Below are positions 1-6,094 of a stretch of DNA of 12,897 nucleotides, piece by piece (position 1 is the first letter of the stretch; each line of letters opens with the position of its first letter). The notes beneath the pieces are model-generated. The model was not told the DNA's origin and did not search any database. It saw nothing but the letters and a program-made list of their open reading frames with translations. This DNA is from Sva-25 sp039714995 (GTDB lineage Bacteria; Pseudomonadota; Gammaproteobacteria; Chromatiales; Chromatiaceae). The stretch covers positions 1 to 12,897 of the forward strand of contig JBDLII010000052.1 of assembly GCA_039714995.1 (NCBI GenBank). Reading direction: 5' to 3'. The position numbers and the translations under genes were made by a program.

Positions 1-13
1 TGTGCGGAATCCT

Positions 14-39
14 GGTGGATGCGCTGGCGCTTATCCACC
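14..39. repeat. Short imperfect palindrome, dispersed-repeat-like
   Basis: The arms GGTGGAT (14-20) and ATCCACC (33-39) are exact reverse complements. Inside them GCGC (21-24) and GCGC (27-30) pair around a TG loop, with two extra T on the right. The unit continues into CTAC. It resembles a 'GGTGGATGCGC..TTATCCACCCTAC' intergenic repeat that I recall from many proteobacterial genomes; this is memory, not a search. It lies downstream of prmA. It is not followed by a T tract, so it is not a convincing intrinsic terminator in either direction. Confidence 0.6.
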
Positions 40-80
40 CTACATCACTGAAATATGGTTTTATCGGGGGACGCTCGAAA

Positions 81-110
81 AATCTGTGTGTATCTGTGTT
101 CATCTGTGGT
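81..110. repeat. Three 10-nt tandem units, ATCTGTG core
   Basis: Three consecutive 10-nt units share the heptamer ATCTGTG at 82-88, 92-98 and 102-108, followed by an A-rich run (TTAAAAAT). It resembles one half of a dispersed palindromic repeat (ACCACAGATGAACACAGAT and its complement) that I recall from intergenic regions of diverse bacteria. Here only the right-hand half is visible. It sits 17 nt downstream of the prmA stop. No gene is seen in 1-127. Confidence 0.55.
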
Positions 111-127
111 TAAAAATGATCTCATGG

Positions 128-1021
128 TCATTTCAGGCGTTTACCGGTAATCAGGATCCAGTCGTCCAGCTGTTGCGGCGGGTCCAGCGTGAAATGCTGC
201 TGGTAGGCCTGCTGCACCATGGCGGCCTGGTCGTGCAGAATCCCCGAGAGGGCGATCGCTCCTCCCGGTCTCACCAGGCCGGTCAGCAGTGGCGCCAGCT
301 CCGCCAGGACGCTGGCGAGGATGTTCGCCAGCAGGATGTCGCATTTCGCACCGGGCTGCTCACCTGCCGGCAGCAGGGTCAGACGCTTGCTGACGCCGTT
401 CTCTTCGGCATTCTGACGGCTGGCGATGAGCGCCTGGGGGTCGTGGTCGATGCCTGTCACGGAGTCCGCTCCCAACAGCAGCGCGGCAATCCCCAGGATG
501 CCGGAGCCGCAGCCGTAATCGATTACTGATTTCTGCTGCAGCGCAGCGCCATCCAGCCACTGCAGGCAGAGTGCCGTCGTCGGGTGGGTGCCGGTACCGA
601 AGGCGAGGCCTGGATCCAGCGTCAGTGCAACTGCATCCTTGCCCGCCTCCGCCGGCAGCTGCTGGCCTCTCGGCACAACCCACAGCCTGCGGCCAAAATA
701 CATAGGCTTGAAGTTCTCCATCCAGAGACGCTCCCAGGGCTGGTCCTGGAGGAGTTCGCTGCGGATGTTCAGCGGAATCCGTTCAGACGCCGCCGCCTGC
801 TCGACGGCCCGGGTGAGACGGCGCTGATCGGTCGCGGCGTCAAACAGCCCGGTGATAATGGTCTCGCTCCACAGCTTCTCTTCACCCGGAGCAGGCTCCA
901 GCTGCGGCTCGTCACCGGCATCGGTGAGCGTGACGCTGAGTGCGCCAAGCCCCTCCAGCAGGGTCTCGATGAATGGGGCAGCAGGCTTGCCTGCAGTGAT
1001 GTGTATCTGGAGCCAGGGCAT
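128..1021 (-). CDS. prmA: Ribosomal protein L11 methyltransferase PrmA
   Basis: Cytosolic S-adenosylmethionine-dependent methyltransferase that, by family knowledge, trimethylates ribosomal protein L11. The product is 297 aa, close to the roughly 293 aa of the E. coli enzyme. An N-terminal substrate-recognition domain (about 1-95) precedes the methyltransferase fold. Visible motifs are DPGLAFGTGTHPTT (136-149), the SAM-binding DYGCGSGILGIAA (168-180) and the NIL motif (NILAS, 233-237). I chose the ATG at 1021 because the family begins MPWLQ. The same frame stays open further upstream (GTG at 1060), but that is inside a palindromic repeat. No Shine-Dalgarno is present: the ten bases before the ATG read ATCCCTCCTC on the coding strand. 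It is the last gene of the aroQ-accB-accC-prmA operon, separated from accC by 97 nt that are mostly the repeat. Confidence 0.95.
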   Translation of the reverse strand: MPWLQIHITAGKPAAPFIETLLEGLGALSVTLTDAGDEPQLEPAPGEEKLWSETIITGLFDAATDQRRLTRAVEQAAASERIPLNIRSELLQDQPWERLWMENFKPMYFGRRLWVVPRGQQLPAEAGKDAVALTLDPGLAFGTGTHPTTALCLQWLDGAALQQKSVIDYGCGSGILGIAALLLGADSVTGIDHDPQALIASRQNAEENGVSKRLTLLPAGEQPGAKCDILLANILASVLAELAPLLTGLVRPGGAIALSGILHDQAAMVQQAYQQHFTLDPPQQLDDWILITGKRLK

Positions 1022-1037
1022 GAGGAGGGATTTTTTT

Positions 1038-1106
1038 ACCACGGAACACACGGACGACACGGAAAAAATACTGCAGTCATTCCGTGTCGTCCGTGTGTTC
1101 CGTGGT
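1038..1106. repeat. Long perfect palindrome between accC and prmA
   Basis: The left arm 1038-1064 and right arm 1080-1106 are perfect 27-bp reverse complements around a 15-nt spacer (1065-1079). Within the left arm CACGGA recurs at 1040, 1049 and 1058, a 9-nt period. A run of seven T lies just left of the element. In the direction of operon transcription (minus strand) the hairpin is followed by seven A, not U, so it should not act as an intrinsic terminator. The element resembles a dispersed 'ACCACGGAACACACGGA' intergenic repeat that I recall from many bacterial genomes. Confidence 0.9.
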
Positions 1107-1118
1107 CTATTTCAGGTT

Positions 1119-2462
1119 TTAGAGGCCCAGCTTCTTCTCGAGATAATGGATGTTGACGCCGCCCTCCTGGAAGGCGGCGTCTTTCATGATATCGGCCTGC
1201 AATGGGATATTGGTCTTGATGCCGTCGATGACCATCTCTGACAACGCGATGCGCATGCGCGCCATGGCGGATGCGCGGTTTTCACCGTGGGCGATCAGTT
1301 TGCCGATCATCGAGTCATAGAAGGGCGGCACCGTGTAGCCGTTGTAGATATGGGTCTCGACGCGGATGCCGGGGCCGCCGGGAAAATGCAGGTTGGTGAT
1401 CTGCCCCGGGCTGGGTATGAAGCTGTCGGGATCCTCGGCGTTGATGCGGCACTCCATGGCGTGTCCCCTGATCTTGATCTGCTTCTGCGTGTAGGAGAGC
1501 TCCTCTCCCGCGGCAATGCGCAGCTGCTCCTTGACGATATCGACGCCTGTCACCATTTCTGTCACCGGGTGTTCCACCTGGACGCGGGTATTCATCTCGA
1601 TAAAGTAGAATTCACCGTTTTCATACAGGAATTCAAAGGTTCCGGCGCCGCGGTAGCCAATGGTGCGGCAGGCTTCGGCGCAGCGCTCACCGATCTTCCT
1701 GCGCTCCTTGCTGCTGATGCCGGGGGCAGGCGCCTCCTCGACGACCTTCTGATGGCGGCGCTGCATGGAGCAGTCGCGTTCGCCCAGGTGGATGGCGTTG
1801 CCGTGCGTATCTGAGAGCACCTGGAACTCGACATGACGGGGGTTTTCCAGGAACTTCTCCATGTAGACGACGTCGTTGTTGAAAGCGGCTCTGGCTTCGC
1901 TCTTGGTCAGGGCGATGGAGTTGAGCAGCGAGCCTTCGGAGTGCACCACGCGCATGCCGCGCCCGCCGCCGCCACCGGAGGCCTTGATGATGACCGGGTA
2001 GCCGATCTCCCTGGCAATCTGCAGCGTGCCCTTTTCGTCATTTTCGTCGATCGGTCCCTCGGAACCCGGAACACAGGGAACGCCTGCACTTTTCATGGCA
2101 TCGATCGCGGTGATCTTGTCACCCATCATGCGGATGGTTTCCGGTTTCGGGCCGATAAAGATAAAACCGGAATCCTCCACCCGTTCTGCAAAATCGGCAT
2201 TCTCCGACAAGAAGCCATAGCCGGGATGGATGCCGACGGTATCGGTCACCTCGGCGGCGCTGATCAGGTTCGGGATCTGCAGGTAGCTGGAGGCGGAGGC
2301 CGACGGGCCGATGCAGACGGATTCATCCGCCAGCAGCACATGCTTGAGATTGCGGTCCGCTTCAGAGTGCACCGCCACGGTGTGAATTCCCATTTCGCGG
2401 CAGGCGCGCAGGATGCGCAGAGCGATCTCTCCACGGTTTGCGATAAGTACTTTGCTTAGCAT
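1119..2462 (-). CDS. accC: Acetyl-CoA carboxylase, biotin carboxylase subunit
   Basis: ATP-dependent carboxylation of the biotin on AccB, first half-reaction of acetyl-CoA carboxylase in fatty acid synthesis, cytosolic. The product is 447 aa (E. coli 449) and intact. The N-terminal domain starts KVLIANRGEIALRI. The ATP-grasp domain has K116, K159 and the glycine-rich ASGGGGGRGM (161-170). The signature GERDCSMQRRHQKV (228-241) and EMNTRVQVEHPVTEM (289-303) carry the usual metal, bicarbonate and biotin residues, with ECRINAEDP at 337-345. The ATG is preceded on the coding strand by a GGGGAA ribosome-binding site. It starts 12 nt after the accB stop, so the two are almost certainly co-transcribed. 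Confidence 0.98.
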   Translation of the reverse strand: MLSKVLIANRGEIALRILRACREMGIHTVAVHSEADRNLKHVLLADESVCIGPSASASSYLQIPNLISAAEVTDTVGIHPGYGFLSENADFAERVEDSGFIFIGPKPETIRMMGDKITAIDAMKSAGVPCVPGSEGPIDENDEKGTLQIAREIGYPVIIKASGGGGGRGMRVVHSEGSLLNSIALTKSEARAAFNNDVVYMEKFLENPRHVEFQVLSDTHGNAIHLGERDCSMQRRHQKVVEEAPAPGISSKERRKIGERCAEACRTIGYRGAGTFEFLYENGEFYFIEMNTRVQVEHPVTEMVTGVDIVKEQLRIAAGEELSYTQKQIKIRGHAMECRINAEDPDSFIPSPGQITNLHFPGGPGIRVETHIYNGYTVPPFYDSMIGKLIAHGENRASAMARMRIALSEMVIDGIKTNIPLQADIMKDAAFQEGGVNIHYLEKKLGL

Positions 2463-2474
2463 GCGATTCCCCGG

Positions 2475-2963
2475 TTATTCAACGACAAACAGGGGTTCGT
2501 TGTATTCGACGGGCTGGCCATTCTCGACAAGAATCTTCTTGACGGTACCCGAGACGTCCGACTCGATCTGGTTGAGGATTTTCATGGCCTCGATGATGCA
2601 CAGGATGTCGCCTTCGGTGACTGACTGGCCTACTTCAACGAATGGAGATGCTTCGGGGGATGCGGACCGATAGAAGGTGCCCACCATCGGCGATTTGACG
2701 ATGTGGCCTGTGTGCTCAGGCTCTTCGGCTGCCGCGGGGGTTGCCGGGGCCCCGGCTGGCTGGGCTGCGGGAGCGGGCGCCGGAGTAGCCATCTCCACGG
2801 GATGCGCTGTAGTAGGAAATAGCTGTGGAGCCGCCATCAGCGGCGCCGGCATGGCGCCGGTGCGGCTGATGCGAATGGACTCCTCGCCCTCGTTGATTTC
2901 GATTTCAGCCACATCAGAGGCTTCAACGAGTTCGATCAGTTTCTTGATTTTACGAATATCCAC
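2475..2963 (-). CDS. accB: Acetyl-CoA carboxylase, biotin carboxyl carrier protein
   Basis: Carries the covalently bound biotin between AccC and the carboxyltransferase of acetyl-CoA carboxylase. The product is 162 aa. An N-terminal segment (1-35, DIRKIKKLIELVEASDVAEI) is followed by an Ala/Pro-rich flexible linker (about 38-80) and a C-terminal biotinyl domain (about 87-162). The biotin-accepting lysine is K128 in EAMKILNQIE; E. coli has EAMKMMNQIE. The start is GTG at 2963 (coding-strand GTGGATATTCG), with AGAGGGA upstream as ribosome-binding site. It begins 11 nt after the aroQ stop. A biotin-protein ligase elsewhere in the genome is needed to activate it. Confidence 0.97.
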   Translation of the reverse strand: MDIRKIKKLIELVEASDVAEIEINEGEESIRISRTGAMPAPLMAAPQLFPTTAHPVEMATPAPAPAAQPAGAPATPAAAEEPEHTGHIVKSPMVGTFYRSASPEASPFVEVGQSVTEGDILCIIEAMKILNQIESDVSGTVKKILVENGQPVEYNEPLFVVE

Positions 2964-2974
2964 GGATAATCCCT

Positions 2975-3409
2975 CTAGAGATGTGTCAGGGCGGCAGTCA
3001 GGGCAAGATCGTAACCCTGGCTGCCAAGACCGGCGATAACGCCAATGGCAATGTCAGACAGATAGGAGTGGTGGCGATACTCCTCACGCTGGTAGATGTT
3101 CGAGAGATGCACCTCGATAAACGGGATCTCTACGCCGAGCAGTGCATCGCGCAGCGCGATGCTGGTATGGGTAAAGGCAGCCGGGTTGATGATGATAAAG
3201 GCGGTGTCATCATCCAGAGCTGCATGAATACGTTCGATGAGTTGATGTTCCGAGTTATATTGTGCAAGTTCGAGACTGGTTCCTGCATCTTGAGCCTGTT
3301 TTTGCAGACGTTTCCGGATGTCAGCCAGTGTCTCGTTGCCGTAAATCCCGGGCTCCCTGCGGCCAAGAAGATTGAGATTGGGTCCATTGAGTACCAGAAT
3401 CCGGGCCAT
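2975..3409 (-). CDS. aroQ: 3-dehydroquinate dehydratase, type II
   Basis: Converts 3-dehydroquinate to 3-dehydroshikimate in the shikimate pathway; cytosolic, dodecameric in known members. From the ATG at 3409 it is 144 aa, normal for the family. Visible motifs are LVLNGPNLNLLGRREPGIYG with active-site Asn11 and Tyr23, NPAAFTHTSIALRDAL (75-90) and EVHLSNIYQREEYRHHS (99-115) with the conserved His101 and Arg112. An ATG five codons upstream (3424) is in frame, but family alignments begin MARILVLNGPN, so 3409 is preferred. It is the first gene of the minus-strand operon with accB. Its 5' side faces the divergent DUF1538 operon. Confidence 0.97.
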   Translation of the reverse strand: MARILVLNGPNLNLLGRREPGIYGNETLADIRKRLQKQAQDAGTSLELAQYNSEHQLIERIHAALDDDTAFIIINPAAFTHTSIALRDALLGVEIPFIEVHLSNIYQREEYRHHSYLSDIAIGVIAGLGSQGYDLALTAALTHL

Positions 3410-3555
3410 AGAAACTCTATCCATCGAAATGAATGCGATAACGCAAATATAGACGAAGTGTGTCCAATTTGCACGCAGATGTCCAGTTTTTCGGGTGATT
3501 TTTCATTAAATTGCAGCATCATGCCAAATATTTTCTATTGACGCGCCTCTCTGGT
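3410..3555. promoter_or_regulatory. Divergent intergenic region, aroQ / DUF1538 operon
   Basis: This 146-bp AT-rich gap separates aroQ (minus) from the DUF1538 operon (plus) and should hold both promoters. On the minus strand a good -10 box, TATATT, occupies 3446-3451. It would place the aroQ start site about 30 nt before the ATG, but the matching -35 is poor. For the plus strand I see only weak boxes (TTGCAG at 3511-3516 and TCTATT at 3534-3539, 17-nt spacer). No clear operator was recognised. Confidence 0.35.
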
Positions 3556-4317
3556 ATGCTGTCCAACACATTCGTTGACGATGCATCATCGACATTGAAC
3601 CCGCTCATCAAGGCATTCTACGAGAGTATCCGCGATCTGCTGCCGATCGTCGTGGTGATTGCCTTTTTCCAGCTGCTGGTGCTGCAGCAGCCTTTCCCCG
3701 GCCTGCTGAAGATGCTCGGCGGCCTGCTGCTGGTGGTGTTGGGCCTGACGCTATTCGTCCATGGCCTGCGCATCGGCCTGTTTCCGATCGGCGAAAACAT
3801 GGCATACGACTTTGCCCGTAAGGGGAGTCTGCCGTGGCTGCTGCTGTTCGCCTTTGCGCTGGGGTTCGGCACCACGGTGGCGGAACCGGCGCTGATCGCC
3901 GTCGCCAACGAGGCTGCGGAGGTGGCCGCTAACGGTGGCATGATTGCCGCGACAGACCAAGCCAAGGAATCCTATGCCGATGGCCTCAGGTTAACTGTAG
4001 CGCTCTCGGTGGGTTTTGCCATCGTGCTCGGTGTCTACCGCATCGTGCGTGGCTGGCCGATCCAGTACCTGATCATCGGCGGCTATCTCGGTGTGGTGGT
4101 CATGACCATATTCGCGCCCAGGGAGATTATCGGCATCGCCTACGACTCCGGCGGCGTCACGACCTCGACCATCACCGTACCGCTGGTGACGGCGCTCGGT
4201 GTCGGCTTGGCCAGCAGTATCTCCGGGCGCAATCCGATGATCGACGGTTTTGGCCTGATCGCCTTTGCGTCGCTGACGCCGATGATCTTCGTCATGGCCT
4301 ACGGGATTCTGCTATGA
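3556..4317 (+). CDS. DUF1538 family membrane protein, first copy
   Basis: Integral inner-membrane protein of the DUF1538 family; to my knowledge the substrate and mechanism are unassigned. From the ATG at 3556 it is 253 aa. Hydrophobic segments lie near residues 28-45, 52-75, 94-117, 146-164, 170-188, 201-221 and 232-253. Conserved motifs are AEPALIAVA (109-117), YDSGGVTTSTITVPLV (196-211) and GRNPMIDGFG (224-233). The start is uncertain: the frame is open back to a TTG at 3511, and neither start has a clear Shine-Dalgarno. The stop overlaps the start of the second copy (ATGA). The two copies share all three motifs and the same helix order, so they arose by duplication. Many relatives, as I recall, carry both halves in one longer chain. 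A transporter or channel role is inference from topology. Confidence 0.88.
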   Translation: MLSNTFVDDASSTLNPLIKAFYESIRDLLPIVVVIAFFQLLVLQQPFPGLLKMLGGLLLVVLGLTLFVHGLRIGLFPIGENMAYDFARKGSLPWLLLFAFALGFGTTVAEPALIAVANEAAEVAANGGMIAATDQAKESYADGLRLTVALSVGFAIVLGVYRIVRGWPIQYLIIGGYLGVVVMTIFAPREIIGIAYDSGGVTTSTITVPLVTALGVGLASSISGRNPMIDGFGLIAFASLTPMIFVMAYGILL

Positions 4318-5108
4318 TGCAGTGGCTGTCGGAGTTTGCGGAGATTTTGCTCGACACGCTGAGCGACGTGCTGCCGATCGCAGCGATCCTCTTCGGCTTC
4401 CAGTTCCTGGTGCTGCGCCGCAAGGTACGCCACCTCAAGCGCATTCTAGCGGGATTTCTGCTGGTGATCCTTGGACTGGCCTTTTTTCTCATGGGACTGG
4501 AGCAGACACTCTTCCCGGTCGGCAAGCTGATGGCGCAGCAGCTCACGGACCCGCAGTTCCTCGGCATTGACGTCGAGGCCTTCCGCGACAATATTGCAAC
4601 CCAGTGGGCCTCCTACTACTGGGTCTACCTGTTCGCCTTCACCATCGGCTTTTCGACCGCCATCGCCGAGCCGTCGCTGATCGCCGTGGCGATCAAGGCC
4701 AGCGATGTCTCCGGTGGCAGTATCAATCCCTGGGGGCTGCGCATTGCCGTCGCGCTCGGCGTTGCGCTGGGCATCTCGCTGGGCGCGTTCCGCATCATTA
4801 CCGGCACGCCGCTGCACTACTACATCATTTCCGGTTATATCGTCGTGATGTTGCAGACGCTGTTTGCACCGCGTTCAATCATTGCACTGGCCTATGACTC
4901 TGGCGGGGTGAGCACCTCGACTGTCACGGTGCCGCTGGTGGCGGCGCTGGGGCTCGGGCTCTCGGCAACGGTGCCCGGACGCAATCCGATGCTGGACGGG
5001 TTTGGCATGATCGCCTTTGCCTGCCTTTTTCCAATCATGTCGGTGATGGGATATGCGCAACTGGGAACCTGGTATGCGCGCCGTCAACAACAAGCTATCG
5101 AGGAGTAG
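4314..5108 (+). CDS. DUF1538 family membrane protein, second copy
   Basis: Second DUF1538 membrane protein, 264 aa, homologous along its length to its upstream neighbour. Motifs are AEPSLIAVA (118-126), YDSGGVSTSTVTVPLV (194-209) and GRNPMLDGFG (222-231). It differs from the first copy by a longer loop (about 73-100), a shorter loop after the AEP motif and a charged C-terminal tail (about 252-264). ATG occurs at 4314 and again at 4317; GGGA at 4303-4306 fits 4314. The 4-nt ATGA overlap with the first copy implies translational coupling and probably equal amounts, consistent with a heterodimer or two-half transporter (inference). Its last codons contain the GAGGAG that serves as ribosome-binding site for the PII-like gene. 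Confidence 0.9.
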   Translation: MMQWLSEFAEILLDTLSDVLPIAAILFGFQFLVLRRKVRHLKRILAGFLLVILGLAFFLMGLEQTLFPVGKLMAQQLTDPQFLGIDVEAFRDNIATQWASYYWVYLFAFTIGFSTAIAEPSLIAVAIKASDVSGGSINPWGLRIAVALGVALGISLGAFRIITGTPLHYYIISGYIVVMLQTLFAPRSIIALAYDSGGVSTSTVTVPLVAALGLGLSATVPGRNPMLDGFGMIAFACLFPIMSVMGYAQLGTWYARRQQQAIEE

Positions 5109-5110
5109 CC

Positions 5111-5461
5111 ATGCATTTCAAACTGATTCTGGTTCTTGTGGATGATGATCATACTGATACCGTGCTGGATGCCGCGCGCGAGTCGGGCGCGACCGGTGCG
5201 ACGGTGCTCAATCAGGCGCGCGGTGAGGGGGCCGAGAGAAAAAAGACCTTCTTCGGCCTTGCCCTGGAGACCCAGCGCGACCTGGTGCTGCTGCTCGTCG
5301 AGGAGCATGCCAGCCGCGCCATCCTTGAAACCATCGCGAAAAAATGCCGTTTTGACGAGCAGCCCGGGACTGGTATCGCATTTCAAATCGATGTGGAGGA
5401 CGCCATTGGCGTCAGCCACCAGATCAGGCAACTCAGCGGCAAGGTGGGAGAGGAGATATGA
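5111..5461 (+). CDS. PII-like (P-II superfamily) signalling protein
   Basis: Small 116-aa protein with the ferredoxin-like PII layout: FKLILVLVDDD strand, helix, GATGATVLNQARGEG (26-40), a short T-loop region, DLVLLLVEE strand, helix, then PGTGIAFQIDVEDAIGV (85-101), which sits where canonical PII has its nucleotide-contacting B/C loops. PII relatives form trimers that bind adenine nucleotides or related ligands between subunits. It is not GlnB or GlnK: the T-loop is short and the protein contains no tyrosine at all, so uridylylation at Tyr51 is impossible. It starts 2 nt after the second DUF1538 gene with GAGGAG upstream, and ends in an ATGA overlap with the CBS gene. A role gating the DUF1538 proteins is inference from coupling. 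The ligand cannot be read from sequence. Confidence 0.88.
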   Translation: MHFKLILVLVDDDHTDTVLDAARESGATGATVLNQARGEGAERKKTFFGLALETQRDLVLLLVEEHASRAILETIAKKCRFDEQPGTGIAFQIDVEDAIGVSHQIRQLSGKVGEEI

Positions 5462-5856
5462 GACGAAATATTATCCGTGTTCAGGACGTCATGAAGAGAA
5501 ATTTTGATACCGTCGACGGCATGGCGACTGTCGCCGAAGCGCTTGAAACCATGAAGCATGTTGAGACCAAGACGCTGATTGTCAACAAGCGTCACGAGGA
5601 TGACGTCTACGGCATTGTGACTCTCACCAGCATAGCCCGCAAGGTCCTGGCCGTTGATCGCGCACCGGAGCGCGTCAATATCTACGAAGTCATGACCAAG
5701 CCGGCGTTGACGACCTCTCCCGATATGGATATCCGTTATTGCGCACGGCTGTTCGACAAATTCAAATTAAGCCGGGCGCCGGTGATCGAGCATGGCGAAA
5801 TCTGCGGCATCGTCTCATTGACCGATATGGTGCTGAAAGGGATGCTGGAGAAGTAG
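5458..5856 (+). CDS. Two-CBS-domain protein
   Basis: A 132-aa stand-alone tandem CBS pair (Bateman module), which in known members binds adenosine nucleotides (AMP, ATP, SAM, c-di-AMP). CBS1 covers about 9-66 and ends GIVTLTSIARKVL; CBS2 covers about 76-131 and ends GIVSLTDMVLKGML. CBS2 keeps the T-D pair (Thr122, Asp123) that typically contacts ribose, whereas CBS1 has Ser58 in place of Asp, suggesting unequal sites. There is no catalytic or DNA-binding domain. The start codon overlaps the PII-like stop (ATGA) and is preceded by GGAGAGGAG. It is the last gene of the DUF1538 operon and probably a second sensor for the same membrane proteins (inference). Confidence 0.93.
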   Translation: MRRNIIRVQDVMKRNFDTVDGMATVAEALETMKHVETKTLIVNKRHEDDVYGIVTLTSIARKVLAVDRAPERVNIYEVMTKPALTTSPDMDIRYCARLFDKFKLSRAPVIEHGEICGIVSLTDMVLKGMLEK

Positions 5857-5943
5857 CGTCGAGGTAAAAAATGAGTTGGAATATCTCATCCAGCGTTTAC
5901 ACTTGGATCTATAGGGAACTCGACATCTTCATAATTGAGTCAA

Positions 5944-6026
5944 ATATCAATAATAACTCTCGCAAAGGCGCTAAGCTCGCCAAGAAAACCTTTGCGGTCT
6001 TGGCGTCTTGGCGAGAGAATTGATAT
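5944..6026. repeat. Complex palindromic repeat, TCTTGGCG units
   Basis: Nested inverted repeats: ATATCAAT (5944-5951) with ATTGATAT (6019-6026); CTCTCGC (5957-5963) with GCGAGAG (6011-6017); GCAAAGG (5962-5968) with CCTTTGC (5989-5995); and CGCCAAGA (5978-5985) with TCTTGGCG (5998-6005). TCTTGGCG is directly repeated at 6006-6013. This resembles a dispersed 'CGCAAAGGCGCTAAG..CTTGGCGTCTTGGCGAGA' repeat that I recall from many environmental bacteria. It lies in the 238-nt gap between the CBS gene and the DUF6394 gene. The rest of that gap shows no gene, and there is no T-rich terminator after the CBS gene. Confidence 0.85.
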
Positions 6027-6094
6027 CTCTCATGTCTCGTCAGTCTGAGGCCTGATCTCACCAGGTAGAAAACAACGACATCAGGAGTGTCATC

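Noticed and set aside
81..110. CRISPR-like array of ATCTGTG units
   Set aside because: Units are 10 nt in direct tandem without unique spacers of 25-40 nt, and there are no cas genes.
1038..1106. Intrinsic terminator after accC
   Set aside because: In the direction of transcription the hairpin is followed by A residues, not a U tract, and prmA downstream belongs to the usual operon.
584..1156. Long plus-strand reading frames opposite prmA (also opposite accC at 1287-1814 and 1833-2459)
   Set aside because: They are antisense to clearly identified genes, lack family resemblance and follow from the GC-rich codon pattern of the real genes.
3511..3555. TTG start and 15-residue extension of the first DUF1538 protein
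   Set aside because: It gives residues (QHHAKYFLLTRLSG) unlike the second copy and has no Shine-Dalgarno; ATG 3556 is preferred, but the evidence is weak either way.
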